This document shows positions 35,018 through 44,185 of a DNA stretch of 64,000 nucleotides, one piece after another. The translations under genes and the position numbers were made by a program. Below the pieces are notes generated by a model, which made no database searches, had not been told where the DNA came from, and saw nothing but the letters and a program-made list of their open reading frames with translations. This DNA is from Nocardioides furvisabuli (GTDB lineage: Bacteria > Actinomycetota > Actinomycetes > Propionibacteriales > Nocardioidaceae): contig NZ_JAIGQB010000002.1 of NCBI RefSeq assembly GCF_021083185.1, forward strand, positions 582,820 through 646,819. The letters run 5' to 3'. Position 1 is the stretch's first letter. Each line of letters opens with the position of its first letter.

Positions 35018-36055
35018 TCAGGCCGTACGCCGGTAACCCAGCAGGCGCTCACGCTCGAGGCCCGGCAGAGCCCGACGGCGCTCGACCGTGTGGGTCGGTG
35101 TCCACCAGGTCGGCGGCTCGATCCGCCACCGTCGCGGGGCCGTCCGGGCGCTGGCTCGTCCCGCGGCTTCCAGGAGCCGGCGGGTGAAGTCGTCGATCTC
35201 GCCCCAGTCGGTGACGAGCATGGTCACCCTCTCGAGGCCGAGGTCGCGGTAGGAGGCGTCCTTGTTCACGTCGGCGGCCGTCCCGGCGAGCGAGATGTGG
35301 TCGGAGCCGTTGTACTGCGCGACGAGTCCCAGCTCGGGATCGATAAGGTCGGGCGTGCCGACATGGCGGCCCTCGAGCGTGAAGACCGGCGCGTTGCACA
35401 GAGGGCGAAGGAGCCCGGCCCGCATCGTCCAGACACCCCGCATCGCCGTCTCCTTCGGTGACCACGAGTTCTCCTCGCCCAGGACGAGGGCGTCGCGTGC
35501 CTGCTGGATCCCGGTCACCGGCCCCAGCGTCGCGACGTACGCCGTCACCTCTGCGAGGCTGACGAGGTCGGAGTAGCACGCCATGTCGAGCGCGACCACG
35601 GCCTCACCCAGCGTGTCGGCGTACCTCATCTCGTGGACCACCGACCGCACGGGAAGCGTGACGGGGACGCCGTCGACGGTCGTGATCTGGTCCGGGTGGA
35701 GGAACTCCTGGCTGACCATCGCTCCCGTCGGCGCCGCCCGGTCTCTGCGTGCCAGCAGTGGCACGTCACGCCGGCCGGTCTGCCCGTCGGTGCCCTCGAA
35801 CCACGCCGCGCCCTGCCAGCGGAGCGCGGCCCACCCCGTCACCGCCTCGTCGGCGCGGAGGACGGCGGCCGCCTCGACGATTCGTTGATCCGGAGTGACG
35901 TCGACCGCAGCCGGGACGTACAAGCCCTGGCTCGTCCTGCGCCATTGCGGCCCGCGAGCCTGACCGTGCGTGGGGCCCTCGCTCCCCGACGCGTCCGGGC
36001 GGACCGGACCGACCAGGCCGGGTCGTCGACGGTGAAAAGGTCTCGGGACGAACAC
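35018..36055 (-). CDS. AbiEi-like / DUF559-type endonuclease-fold protein, repeat-bracketed
   Basis: A 345-residue protein starting at GTG 36055 (AAGG 8 bases upstream). The N-terminal half (about 37-140) resembles the winged-helix region of type IV AbiEi antitoxin-like actinobacterial proteins (RRTSQGLYVPAAVD, TGWAALRWQGAAWF, LPVRSVVHEMRY). The C-terminal part (about 195-290: KETAMRGVW, GTPDLIDPELGLVAQYNG, MLVTDWGE) resembles a restriction-endonuclease-like (PD-(D/E)XK, DUF559) fold, with Asp in PDLIDP, Gln for the usual Glu, and no clear third residue, so activity is uncertain. No AbiEii toxin gene is adjacent. Three palindromic repeats flank it on each side in mirror order, which suggests it belongs to a mobile or chimeric repeat element. 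The function is unknown. Confidence 0.65.
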   Translation of the reverse strand: MFVPRPFHRRRPGLVGPVRPDASGSEGPTHGQARGPQWRRTSQGLYVPAAVDVTPDQRIVEAAAVLRADEAVTGWAALRWQGAAWFEGTDGQTGRRDVPLLARRDRAAPTGAMVSQEFLHPDQITTVDGVPVTLPVRSVVHEMRYADTLGEAVVALDMACYSDLVSLAEVTAYVATLGPVTGIQQARDALVLGEENSWSPKETAMRGVWTMRAGLLRPLCNAPVFTLEGRHVGTPDLIDPELGLVAQYNGSDHISLAGTAADVNKDASYRDLGLERVTMLVTDWGEIDDFTRRLLEAAGRASARTAPRRWRIEPPTWWTPTHTVERRRALPGLERERLLGYRRTA

Positions 36056-36128
36056 GACGGAAGCCTTCCCGCCTCGCGTCCGCCCAGCAGGTCATCCACA
36101 GGGCAGTTCTTCGAGCTGAGACCGTCGG

Positions 36129-36213
36129 GGTAGTCCACCGGCATGTGGTCCTCGGAATGCCTCCGGGACGACCATTTCCCGGTGGACTACCAGCCAGATC
36201 CCGGTGGACTACC
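36129..36213. repeat. Palindromic repeat cluster, right side (three 20-bp copies)
   Basis: A forward copy, GGTAGTCCACCGGCATGTGG (36129-36148), and two inverted copies at 36172-36191 and 36194-36213. The first two make a hairpin with a 23-base loop, the same loop length as in the left cluster. Read on the minus strand this cluster has the same order as the left one (two forward, one inverted), so together they form long terminal inverted repeats around the gene at 35018-36055. Confidence 0.95.
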
Positions 36214-36241
36214 CCACGAGCCGTGCGCTTGGCTGACCTCC

Positions 36242-36787
36242 ATGGCGAACCCCGGGTACGACGGCATGTGGCTCCCGACCGACCAGGACCCCCGGATGCA
36301 GATGGGGCCCACCCGCGGGGAGCGGGAGTGCCTGGTGGGCTACCTCGAGCACTACCGCCAGACGCTGGCGCTCAAGTGCGACGGCCTCGACGCCGCGCAG
36401 CTGGCGACGAAGGCGGTGCCGCCGTCGAGCATCTCGCTGCTCGGGCTGGTGCGACACATGGCGCGGGTCGAGCACAGCTGGTTCCGCCGGGTGGTCGAGG
36501 CCCGGATGGACGTCCCCCGACTGTTCCAGGACGAGGCCGAGGACGCCGGCTTCGCCTTCCCCGAGGCCGACGACGAGCTGGTGCGCGAGTCACACGCGCT
36601 GTGGCAGGAGGAGATCGCCCACGCCCGAGAGGTCCTCGAACGCACCGACCTCGACGCGATCGTCGACGTGCACGGTGATCCTGTCGAGGTGCGCGACATC
36701 GTGGTCCACATGATCGAGGAGTACGCCCGCCACTGCGGGCACGCCGACCTCGTGCGCGAGTGCGTCGACGGCCGCGCCGGGCAGTAG
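36242..36787 (+). CDS. DinB/DUF664-family protein
   Basis: A 181-residue protein of the DinB four-helix superfamily (DUF664 subgroup), members of which include thiol-dependent S-transferases using mycothiol or bacillithiol. The metal ligand candidates are histidines in [16 protein letters not shown] (about 68-83) and the C-terminal [14 protein letters not shown] (about 158-171). In a mycothiol-making organism (mshB at 43.3 kb) a mycothiol-linked detoxification role is plausible but not shown. ATG 36242 is chosen; the frame upstream runs into the palindromic repeat cluster. Confidence 0.82.
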   Translation: MANPGYDGMWLPTDQDPRMQMGPTRGERECLVGYLEHYRQTLALKCDGLDAAQLATKAVPPSSISLLGLVRHMARVEHSWFRRVVEARMDVPRLFQDEAEDAGFAFPEADDELVRESHALWQEEIAHAREVLERTDLDAIVDVHGDPVEVRDIVVHMIEEYARHCGHADLVRECVDGRAGQ

Positions 36788-36830
36788 CCCTCCGCCCGGC
36801 CGGGTGGGGCCGCTTCCGTACCCTTGCCGC

Positions 36831-37760
36831 GTGACTGCTGCTTCCGGCTACGGCCTCGCGACCCTGCACGGCGACACCGTCCTCGACGTGTGGTTCCCCT
36901 CCCCCGTCCTCGGCGCGACCGGGAGTGCGGTGCCTGCGGAGCTCGCCGCGCTCGAGGGGGACGACGAGGCCCGCGGAGTACGCCGTGAGGTGCGCCTGGT
37001 CGAGATCGCCGACCTCGACGACGCCCCGGCCACGACCGAGGACGTGTGGCTGCGGCTGCACCTGCTCTCGACCCGGCTGGTCAAGCCGCACGGCATGTCG
37101 ATGGACGGCGTCTTCGGACTGCTCACCAACGTGGTGTGGACCTCCGCCGGCCCCTGCGCGGTCGAGGGCTTCGAGACGACCCGCGCCCGGCTCCGCGCCA
37201 CCGGCCAGCACGTCACCGTCCTCGGGGTCGACAAGTTCCCACGCCTGGTCGACTACGTCGTGCCCAGCGGCGTACGCATCGCCGACGCGGACCGCGTCCG
37301 GCTGGGCGCCCACCTCGCCGAGGGCACCACCGTCATGCACGAGGGCTTCGTCAACTTCAACGCCGGCACCCTCGGCGCGTCGATGGTCGAGGGTCGCATC
37401 TCCGCCGGCGTGGTCGTCGGCGACGGCTCGGACGTCGGCGGCGGGGCCTCGATCATGGGCACGCTGTCGGGAGGCGGCAAGGAGGTCATCTCCGTCGGTG
37501 AGCGCTGCCTGCTCGGTGCCAACGCCGGCATCGGCATCTCCCTCGGCGACGACTGCGTCGTCGAGGCCGGTTGCTACGTCACCGCCGGCACCAAGGTCAC
37601 CGTCAGCGACGTCGACGGCACGTCGCAGGTGGTCAAGGCGGCCATGCTCTCGGGGGTCGACAACATCCTCTTCCGTCGCAACTCGGTCAGCGGCGCCATC
37701 GAGGCAGTGCCGTGGAAGGGCGACGGGATCGCCCTCAACGCGGCCCTGCACGCCAACTAG
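36831..37760 (+). CDS. dapD: 2,3,4,5-tetrahydropyridine-2,6-dicarboxylate N-succinyltransferase (actinobacterial type)
   Basis: A 309-residue trimeric left-handed beta-helix acyltransferase that succinylates tetrahydrodipicolinate, the first committed step of the succinylase branch to diaminopimelate. The N-terminal domain (about 1-150) is typical of the mycobacterial DapD type; the hexapeptide repeats follow (about 155-290: [54 protein letters not shown]). The GTG start (36831) is preceded by TACCCT ending 6 bases upstream and no ribosome-binding site, so it may be leaderless. It is followed after 2 bp by a cell-wall-hydrolase-like gene on the same strand. Confidence 0.95.
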   Translation: MTAASGYGLATLHGDTVLDVWFPSPVLGATGSAVPAELAALEGDDEARGVRREVRLVEIADLDDAPATTEDVWLRLHLLSTRLVKPHGMSMDGVFGLLTNVVWTSAGPCAVEGFETTRARLRATGQHVTVLGVDKFPRLVDYVVPSGVRIADADRVRLGAHLAEGTTVMHEGFVNFNAGTLGASMVEGRISAGVVVGDGSDVGGGASIMGTLSGGGKEVISVGERCLLGANAGIGISLGDDCVVEAGCYVTAGTKVTVSDVDGTSQVVKAAMLSGVDNILFRRNSVSGAIEAVPWKGDGIALNAALHAN

Positions 37761-37762
37761 CC

Positions 37763-38731
37763 ATGCCGTCGGTGCGCCAGGCCGCGATCGGCGCGTTCGT
37801 GGCCGCCGGCGCGGTGGCCACCGCGCTGGTGGTGGTGGACCGCGGCGGGGTGCCGTCGATCCTCGACACCAGCGGGTGCACCGCGGAGGTCGACGGCCAC
37901 ACCGTCGAGGTCGATCTGGAGCAGGCCGAGAACGCCGCGCTCATCACGGCCGTGGCGGTCGAGCGCGGCATGCCGGCGCGCGCAGCCAGCATCGCGCTGG
38001 CCACGGCCTACCAGGAGTCGAAGCTCTACAACATCGACTACGGCGACCGCGACTCCGTCGGGCTGTTCCAGCAGCGACCGTCGCAGGGCTGGGGCAGCGT
38101 CGAGCAGCTGACGGACCCCGTCTTCGCCACGAACGCCTTCTACGACGCCCTCGCGCAGGTCGACGGCTACGACACGATGGAGATCACGGTCGCCGCGCAG
38201 GAGGTGCAGCGCTCGGCCTACCCCGACGCCTACGCCGACCACGAGCAGGACGGCCGGGCCCTCGCCTCCGCGCTGACCGGCAACTCGCCGGGCGCGTTCT
38301 GGTGCGACGTGCCGGGCGATGCCGAGGAGGCCGGCGACGAGCTCGACGAGACCGGCCTGGTGCCGCGCGCCGCGGTCGTACGCCGTGACCTCGAGCAGCG
38401 CTTCGGCCGGCTGTCGCTCGGCGGGTTCGAGCCCGGCGGCGTCTCGAGCGGCCACATGGAGGGGTCGGCGCACTACGAGGGTCGTGCGGTCGACGTGTTC
38501 TTCCGCCCGGTCAACGCCGAGAACACCAAGCGGGGCTGGGCGATCGCCTCCTACCTCGTCGCCAACGCCGATCGCCTCGACATCAGGACCATCATCTTCG
38601 ACGACCGGATCTGGCGGGCCGGGTCCTGGGCGGGCGAGGGCTGGCGCGACTACCGGGTGCCGTCGTCGTCGCGGGGCGACCGGGCGATCCTCGAGCACCG
38701 CGACCACGTCCACGTGGACGTCTTCGACTGA
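37763..38731 (+). CDS. Membrane-anchored lytic-transglycosylase-like / M15-like protein
   Basis: A 322-residue protein. An N-terminal membrane anchor or signal (about 5-27) is followed by a goose-type lysozyme/SLT-like segment (about 75-160: ALATAYQESKLYNIDYGDRD, SVGLFQQRPSQGWGS), with E at QES as the catalytic candidate. The C-terminal part (about 235-322) has SAHYEGRAVDVFF and EHRDHVHVDVFD, which are the zinc-ligand pattern of M15 peptidases. It probably remodels peptidoglycan. It begins 2 bp after the dapD stop, tying Dap synthesis to wall turnover. It may be a bifunctional enzyme; neither activity is proven. Confidence 0.75.
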   Translation: MPSVRQAAIGAFVAAGAVATALVVVDRGGVPSILDTSGCTAEVDGHTVEVDLEQAENAALITAVAVERGMPARAASIALATAYQESKLYNIDYGDRDSVGLFQQRPSQGWGSVEQLTDPVFATNAFYDALAQVDGYDTMEITVAAQEVQRSAYPDAYADHEQDGRALASALTGNSPGAFWCDVPGDAEEAGDELDETGLVPRAAVVRRDLEQRFGRLSLGGFEPGGVSSGHMEGSAHYEGRAVDVFFRPVNAENTKRGWAIASYLVANADRLDIRTIIFDDRIWRAGSWAGEGWRDYRVPSSSRGDRAILEHRDHVHVDVFD

Positions 38732-38735
38732 CTCC

Positions 38736-39842
38736 TCAGCCGCGCAGGCGCGCGGCGGCCGCCTCGACCCGCTCGTCGGTGGCGGTGAAGGCGACGCGTA
38801 CGTGCTCGCGTCCGGCGCGTCCGTAGAACTCACCGGGAGCCACGAGGATCCCCTGCTCGGCGAGCTCGGAGACGGTCGTCCAGCAGTCCTGGCCGCGGGT
38901 CGCCCAGAGGTAGAGCGAGGCCTCGGAGTGGTCGATGCGGAAACCCGCCGACTCCAGTGCCGCCCGCAGGGTCGCGCGCCGCGCGGCGTAGCGGGCGTGC
39001 TGCTCGGCGACGTGGTCGTCGTCCTCGAGGGCGGCGATCATCGCGCGCTGCTGGGGTGCGGGCATCTGGAGGCCGAGGTTCTTGCGCACCGCCAGCAGCT
39101 CTCCCACCACCGCGGGGTCGCCGGCGACGAAGGCGCAGCGGTAGCCCGCGAGGTTGGACCGCTTGGACAGCGAGTGGACGGCGAGGATGCCCCTCAGGGA
39201 GCCGCCGTTGACCTGCGGGTCGAGCACCGACAGCGGTGCGTCACCCTCCCAGGCGCACTCGAGGTAGCACTCGTCGGAGACCAGCAGCGTGCCGCGCTCG
39301 CGGCACCAGTCGACGACCTTGCGCAGGTGCTCCAGCGGCAGCACCCGGCCGCTGGGGTTGGCCGGGCTGTTGATCCACAGCAGCCGCGGGGCGCGCGGAC
39401 CGAACGCGGTCAGCGAGTCGGTGGCGAGGCTGTCGGCGCCCGCGAGCGCCGCGCCCACCTCGTACGTCGGGTAGGCCAGCGCCGGGTAGCCGACGAGGTC
39501 GCCGGCGCCGATGCCGAGGTGGACCGCCATCGAGGCGATGAGCTCCTTGGAGCCGATCACCGGCAGCACGCCGTCGAGGCCGAGGCCGGTGACGCCGTGT
39601 CGGCGGGCCAGCCAGTCGATCGCAGCCCGGCGGGTGGTCTCCAGCCCGATGGTCGTCGGGTAGCCCGGGGAGTCCGCGGCCTCCCGGAGCGCGTCCTGCA
39701 CGACCTGCGGGGTCGGGTCGACCGGGGTGCCCACCGACAGGTCGCACACGCCGTCGGGATGCGTTCGGCCCGTGGCCGCGTGGGCGCTGAGCTTGTCCCA
39801 GGGGAAGTCCGGGAGGCGGCCGGAGACCGGCCCACCCGTCAC
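38736..39842 (-). CDS. dapC: Succinyldiaminopimelate aminotransferase
   Basis: A 368-residue fold-type I PLP aminotransferase. K227 in [13 protein letters not shown] is the Schiff-base lysine, D190 (LVSDECYLE) holds the pyridine nitrogen, and [10 protein letters not shown] (about 158-167) is the phosphate/substrate region. It converts N-succinyl-2-amino-6-oxopimelate to N-succinyl-LL-Dap. The GTG start overlaps the ferredoxin stop by 4 bp. The fdxA-dapC pairing is conserved in actinobacteria (Rv1177-Rv1178), and it complements dapD and dapE in this window. Confidence 0.9.
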   Translation of the reverse strand: MTGGPVSGRLPDFPWDKLSAHAATGRTHPDGVCDLSVGTPVDPTPQVVQDALREAADSPGYPTTIGLETTRRAAIDWLARRHGVTGLGLDGVLPVIGSKELIASMAVHLGIGAGDLVGYPALAYPTYEVGAALAGADSLATDSLTAFGPRAPRLLWINSPANPSGRVLPLEHLRKVVDWCRERGTLLVSDECYLECAWEGDAPLSVLDPQVNGGSLRGILAVHSLSKRSNLAGYRCAFVAGDPAVVGELLAVRKNLGLQMPAPQQRAMIAALEDDDHVAEQHARYAARRATLRAALESAGFRIDHSEASLYLWATRGQDCWTTVSELAEQGILVAPGEFYGRAGREHVRVAFTATDERVEAAAARLRG

Positions 39843-40165
39843 TCGTCGTGCTCCTGCGGGGGCAGCGCGGCGACGAGCTCGTGGTCCTTGTCGATGACGC
39901 CCATCTTGGCGGCACCGCCGGGCGAGCCGAGGTCGTCGAAGAAGTGGACGTTGGCGTCGTAGTAGCCCTTCCACTCCTCCGGGGTGTCGTCCTCGTAGAA
40001 GATCGCCTCGACCGGGCAGACCGGCTCGCAGGCGCCGCAGTCGACGCACTCGTCGGGGTGGATGTAGAGCATCCGCTTGCCCTCGTAGATGCAGTCGACG
40101 GGGCACTCGTCGACGCACGCGCGGTCCTTGAGGTCGACGCACGGCTGGGCGATGACGTAGGTCAC
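39839..40165 (-). CDS. fdxA: 7Fe ferredoxin (3Fe-4S plus 4Fe-4S)
   Basis: A 108-residue ferredoxin. [14 protein letters not shown] supplies the 3Fe-4S cysteines and [15 protein letters not shown] the 4Fe-4S cluster. The GTG start (40165) has AGGAGG 6 bases upstream. Such 7Fe ferredoxins serve as electron donors to cytochromes P450 and other redox enzymes in actinobacteria. It is the first gene of the fdxA-dapC pair, for which there is no known biochemical reason. Confidence 0.95.
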   Translation of the reverse strand: MTYVIAQPCVDLKDRACVDECPVDCIYEGKRMLYIHPDECVDCGACEPVCPVEAIFYEDDTPEEWKGYYDANVHFFDDLGSPGGAAKMGVIDKDHELVAALPPQEHDE

Positions 40166-40207
40166 CGGATCCTCCTGAGGGGGCACGGGGTGGGACGCGG
40201 GCAACCT

Positions 40208-40213
40208 TAGTAT
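40208..40213 (+). promoter_or_regulatory. -10 box of the GNAT gene (leaderless)
   Basis: TAGTAT ends 6 bases before ATG 40220 with no ribosome-binding site, so transcription would start at the ATG. The -35 region is unremarkable. Confidence 0.5.
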
Positions 40214-40219
40214 CTCGCC

Positions 40220-41137
40220 ATGACCGATGCGCCGGAACCCCAGTCACACGAGACTGGCGTGGGCAGCCACGGCCTCGGTCCCCACGTCGTCGGGCAGCGC
40301 GTCGTGGTGCGCCACCTGCTCCCCGACGGCCGCGCGAGCGACATCCTCGGCACCTGCACGGAGTGGGGCTCGGGCTCGCTCACGGTCGACCGGGAAGGGC
40401 ACGGTCCCGTGACGGTCCCGCTGGCCGAGGTGGTCACCGGCAAGCCGGTGCCGCCGCGCGCGTCGGTGCGCGCCCGCGTCCCGGCGCAGGAGGTCGAGCA
40501 GCACGTCGCAGCGCTCTGGTCGTCCATCACGATCCAGCCGCTGGGGCAGTGGCAGCTGCGGGCGTCTCCCCCGCACGGCGGCCGGCTCCGCCGCCGCGGC
40601 AACTCCGCGCTCGCCATGGACGGCCCGGGCATCGGGTGGGCGGACGCGGCGTGGGGCGTACGCCGCTTCTACGACGCCCTCGGCCAGGTGCCGACGGTGC
40701 AGGTGCAGCGCGGCTCGCAGGTCGAGCAGACGCTGGCACCCCTCGGCTTCGCTCCGATGGGCGACGGCGACGCACACGCCCAGCTGGCGTCCGTGGCGCG
40801 CGCCCTGAGGTCCGTCCGATCAGCCGCCCCCGACGTGCCGGCCGAGATCGAGGAGCTGCCCGACTCCGTGGTGGTGTCGCTCGACGGCGGGGTCGCCTCC
40901 GGCCGCGGGGTGCTGTCCGGGGACTGGTTGCTGGTCGAGTCGCTCGTCGTGGACCCGGGCAGTCGGCGCCGGGGCCTGGCCACCGCCGTGCTGGCAGAGG
41001 TCCTCGACTGGGGTGCCTCGCTCGGCGCGACCACGGCGCTCCTGCACGTCGAGACCGACAACGCTGGCGCGATCGCGCTCTACGGGCGGCACGGCTTCAC
41101 CACCCACCACACCAACCGCTACCTCGTCGCGCGCTGA
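40220..41137 (+). CDS. GNAT-family N-acetyltransferase with N-terminal extension
   Basis: A 305-residue protein. The C-terminal GNAT domain (about 225-300: [39 protein letters not shown]) carries the acetyl-CoA-binding RRRGLA motif. The N-terminal 200 residues begin with a small beta-barrel-like segment ([28 protein letters not shown]), followed by a weak second GNAT-like half ([19 protein letters not shown]). Two tandem GNAT halves, one degenerate, are typical of a mycothiol-synthase-like architecture, but the mshD signature is not certain. Substrate unknown; divergent from fdxA. Confidence 0.8.
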   Translation: MTDAPEPQSHETGVGSHGLGPHVVGQRVVVRHLLPDGRASDILGTCTEWGSGSLTVDREGHGPVTVPLAEVVTGKPVPPRASVRARVPAQEVEQHVAALWSSITIQPLGQWQLRASPPHGGRLRRRGNSALAMDGPGIGWADAAWGVRRFYDALGQVPTVQVQRGSQVEQTLAPLGFAPMGDGDAHAQLASVARALRSVRSAAPDVPAEIEELPDSVVVSLDGGVASGRGVLSGDWLLVESLVVDPGSRRRGLATAVLAEVLDWGASLGATTALLHVETDNAGAIALYGRHGFTTHHTNRYLVAR

Positions 41138-41151
41138 GGAAGACCGGTCGC

Positions 41152-42906
41152 CTACTCGTCGACGGCGTCGGGGTTGGTGCAGATGACGGTGTCGCTCGGG
41201 GTGTAGGTCGTGCTGAAGACCTCGTCGTCGCGCGTCTCGGGGTTGCCGTTGACCGGGGTGAAGTAGCGCACGACGTCGATGTCGAAGCCGCCAAAGCCCT
41301 CGTTGGGGTGACAGGTGAGGTCGTCGATGCGCCGGGTCCTGGGCTTGGTGATGTTGTGGCGCTCGCCCGTGGTGGTCGTGACGTCCCAGTACTTCGTGGA
41401 GTACATCGTCACAGTCACCGCTCCCGACGACGACGGGGTCGAGTTCGTGAAGGCGGTGTCGACCAGCACGCCGTAGGGGGTGTCGTTCCTGAACCTCAGG
41501 TCGACCGCACCCCACGCGACCGTGGCCTCGCGGCCGACCGGGTAGCGGTCGATGTAGAACGAGTGGGGCTTGTGCTCGACGTCCTCGAGCCCGGCGAAGA
41601 ACATGGCGTTGAACAGCGTGGTCGCCATCTGGGAGACGCCGCCGCCGAGGTCCTGGACGAGGATGCCGTCGCTGATGATGTAGCCCTTGGTGAAGCCGTT
41701 GGCCTCGGTGCGCTCCCCGACGATGTCGTTCATCGAGAAGGTCTCGCCGGGCTCGAGCAGGGTGCCGTCGACGATTTCCGCGGCGCGGCCGATGTTGGTG
41801 TTGCGGTACTCCGCGTAGGGGAAGTAGGTGGTGAAGGACGAGACCTCCTCGCGGACCTTCAGCGCCCGCGCCTCCTTGGTGGTGAAGTCCGGCTTCGCCA
41901 CGGTGGCGGTGAGGTCGATCCGGCGCTCGCCCTGCGGGCGGGCGACCGCGTCGAGGAAGCCTGCCTCGAGCTCGGCGGGGTCGAAGGTGACGCCGGGCTT
42001 CGCCGGCACGACCTGCGGGCGACCGTTCACCAGGGCGACGCTCGCGTCGACCGGGGCGCCGCTGGTGACGCGCGAGCCGACGACCTCGGTCAGCACCGCT
42101 CCGTCGAGGGTGGGCACGAGCTCGCCGTCGGTGGGCACCAGGCTCAGCGCGGCGGTGTAGTTCTCGGGGAAGACCTTCACCTCGGAGCCCTCGAACCCGA
42201 GGGTGACCGGCGCCGCGACCGCGGGCGAGGCGAAGCCGTCGAGTGCCTGCTGGACGTCGCTCGCGTCGATGTCAGGTGTCACCCGGGACATCTCGAGCGC
42301 GACCACGTCCGGGGAGTCCGCGAGGTAGGCGTCCTGGAGCGCGGCCAGGGTGTCGCTCGGGTCGAGCGCCTTGCCGGCGCGGGCCTTCGTGGTGCGGATG
42401 TCGGCGCCGTCGAAGGCCACGGCACCGTCGCGGGGAGCGGCGCCGTGCTGCTCGTCCAGCTCGGCGAGCTGGGCGGCGTACGCCGTCTCGTCGACCTCGA
42501 CCTCGGCCTGGAAGTCGTCGCCGCCGGTGAAGTAGTTCCACAGGCGCACCGGATCCCAGCTGCGCTCGCCGCCGGCCTCGGCGACCGAGGCGTCGTAGTC
42601 GACTGCCAGTCCCGCGCGGGCCGGGTCGATGGCGACCTGCTGAGCGTCGATGGTGGTCGCGATCGACCGGTTGACCCGGTCGGCCAGGCCCGCCTGCAGG
42701 CGCTGCGCGGCCTCGCCCTGCGGGTGCCCTCCGATGCGTACGCCGGACACGGTGGTGTTGCGCGGCACCTTGTCGCCGGCGACGTAGTGTGCGGCGACGT
42801 AGAGCCCGCCGAACAGGACCACGAGGCCGAGCAGCAGCCACACGACGACAGAGGCGCCAGCCTTGTCGCGGGGCTGGCCGTCGGGACGCAACTGGTTCTT
42901 CGGCAC
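41152..42906 (-). CDS. VanW-family membrane-anchored protein
   Basis: A 584-residue protein with an N-terminal transmembrane helix (about 22-45). Two YoaR-type putative peptidoglycan-binding domains occupy about 50-300, followed by the VanW domain (about 365-500: FTTYFPYAEYRNTNIGRAAE, GGGVSQMATTLFNAMFFAGL, HSFYIDRYPVGREATVAWG). These proteins are extracellular and their precise activity is unknown; VanW lies in some vancomycin-resistance clusters without a defined role. The GTG start (42906) has TAAACT ending 6 bases upstream. It is placed between fdxA-dapC and mshB. Confidence 0.88.
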   Translation of the reverse strand: MPKNQLRPDGQPRDKAGASVVVWLLLGLVVLFGGLYVAAHYVAGDKVPRNTTVSGVRIGGHPQGEAAQRLQAGLADRVNRSIATTIDAQQVAIDPARAGLAVDYDASVAEAGGERSWDPVRLWNYFTGGDDFQAEVEVDETAYAAQLAELDEQHGAAPRDGAVAFDGADIRTTKARAGKALDPSDTLAALQDAYLADSPDVVALEMSRVTPDIDASDVQQALDGFASPAVAAPVTLGFEGSEVKVFPENYTAALSLVPTDGELVPTLDGAVLTEVVGSRVTSGAPVDASVALVNGRPQVVPAKPGVTFDPAELEAGFLDAVARPQGERRIDLTATVAKPDFTTKEARALKVREEVSSFTTYFPYAEYRNTNIGRAAEIVDGTLLEPGETFSMNDIVGERTEANGFTKGYIISDGILVQDLGGGVSQMATTLFNAMFFAGLEDVEHKPHSFYIDRYPVGREATVAWGAVDLRFRNDTPYGVLVDTAFTNSTPSSSGAVTVTMYSTKYWDVTTTTGERHNITKPRTRRIDDLTCHPNEGFGGFDIDVVRYFTPVNGNPETRDDEVFSTTYTPSDTVICTNPDAVDE

Positions 42907-42915
42907 GCCGCGAGT

Positions 42916-43281
42916 TTAGGTCGCCGTGCGCCGAACCCCGTGATCCCCGGGGCGCTCCGCGGGGCGCCGGCGGCCCGACGCGGCCGTCGCGACGGCGGCG
43001 AGGAGCAGGACTGCGGAGCCTGCGAGGAAGGACGAGCCGGCGGTGTCGGCGGAGATCAGGAAGCCGCCCGCCGGGCGCTCCAGCGCCCCGTGCGCGACGG
43101 GGACCCACCACCCCAGGGCGAAGGCCAGCCGGACCACGCCGGGCGGCAACCAGGCCAGCACGACGAGGCCGGTGACGAGCGCGAGGGCGAGCCCCCACCA
43201 CCTCTGGTGCAGCAGCGTCCCGGCGGCGCCGGAGACGGCGCCGGTGAGGAGGGCGCCCAGGACAGCGGCCAGCGTCCTCAC
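42916..43281 (-). CDS. Small membrane protein downstream of mshB
   Basis: A 121-residue protein with about four transmembrane segments (residues about 3-22, 29-45, 49-65, 80-100) and a basic C-terminus (SGRRRPAERPGD). GTG 43281 overlaps the mshB stop by 4 bp. In mycobacteria mshB is also followed by a small uncharacterised gene (Rv1171), possibly equivalent. I recognise no functional motif. Confidence 0.7.
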   Translation of the reverse strand: MRTLAAVLGALLTGAVSGAAGTLLHQRWWGLALALVTGLVVLAWLPPGVVRLAFALGWWVPVAHGALERPAGGFLISADTAGSSFLAGSAVLLLAAVATAASGRRRPAERPGDHGVRRTAT

Positions 43282-44180
43282 AGACCTGCGAAGAGGTCGT
43301 CCTCGAAGCCGTCGGCGTCGGGCGGACCGGGGGTGCCCTTGACCAGGCGGTAGAACTCCTCCGACCACCACGCGTGGCCGCTCTCGGCGCCCGAGAAGAA
43401 GCCCCCGTCCGTCTCCACCTGGGTGTCGTGCTCGGCGAGGGCGTCCATCTTGCGCTGGACGGTCTTCGAGCCGTCGACGCGGGCGCTGATCAGGTCGTCC
43501 GGGGTCACGAAGGCCGGCAGCTTGCCGTCAGGCTCCATGCCCTTGAAGGTCTCGGTGTCGCCCGACTCGCGCAGCGCCCGCAGGCTCGCGCGCATCCGCG
43601 ACTCGCTCATCGCCGTCCAGTAGATCTTCGCGATGTCGTGGGGTTCGCCGAGCTCGCGCTTGTAGGAGGGCGCGGCTGCCAGCTGGGCGGCGTACATCGC
43701 GACGCGGTGGGCCTGGATGTGGTCGGGGTGGCCGTAGCCGCCGAACTGGTCGTAGGTGACCAGCACCTGCGGCCGGACCTCGCGGATCACCGGCACCAGC
43801 TCGTCGGCGGCCTCGTTCAGGTCAGCGGTCCAGAAGGCGTTGTCGGGGATCTTCTCGGCCGCGATCGCGTGGCCGTCGGCGTGCCAGGCCATGCCGGAGT
43901 CGTGGAAGCGGCCGAAGCCGCCGAGGAAGCGGTGGTCGGTGACGCCGAGGACCTTCATCGCCTCGTCGAGCTCGCCGCGGCGGTGCTCGCCCAGCCCGCC
44001 CGACTCGTCGTAGGCCAGGTGCGCCAGGTCCGGCACGAGGACCTCCCCCATCTCACCGGCGGTGCAGGTGACCAGGGTGACGCCGACGCCCTCGTCGACG
44101 TAGCGGGCCATGGTGGCTCCGGTGCCGATGCACTCGTCGTCGGGGTGGGCGTGGACGAGCAGGATGCGGCGGTCGGTCAT
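43278..44180 (-). CDS. mshB: N-acetyl-1-D-myo-inositol-2-amino-2-deoxy-alpha-D-glucopyranoside deacetylase
   Basis: A 300-residue PIG-L/LmbE-fold zinc deacetylase that removes acetate from GlcNAc-inositol in mycothiol synthesis. H12 and D15 in HAHPDDE and H154 in GYGHPDHIQAH fit the zinc ligands of the M. tuberculosis enzyme, with H151 as the likely catalytic partner. The close relative Mca (mycothiol conjugate amidase) shares the fold; the length and the C-terminal KMDALAEHDTQV region favour MshB. TAGGCT ends 7 bases before the ATG start and GAGGAA lies within that gap, so the start could be leaderless or SD-assisted. Confidence 0.88.
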   Translation of the reverse strand: MTDRRILLVHAHPDDECIGTGATMARYVDEGVGVTLVTCTAGEMGEVLVPDLAHLAYDESGGLGEHRRGELDEAMKVLGVTDHRFLGGFGRFHDSGMAWHADGHAIAAEKIPDNAFWTADLNEAADELVPVIREVRPQVLVTYDQFGGYGHPDHIQAHRVAMYAAQLAAAPSYKRELGEPHDIAKIYWTAMSESRMRASLRALRESGDTETFKGMEPDGKLPAFVTPDDLISARVDGSKTVQRKMDALAEHDTQVETDGGFFSGAESGHAWWSEEFYRLVKGTPGPPDADGFEDDLFAGL

Positions 44181-44185
44181 GTTCC

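Noticed and set aside
34882..36213. CRISPR array
   Set aside because: The repeats are few, in both orientations and form hairpins; spacing is irregular (2, 12 and 23 bp) and no cas genes are near.
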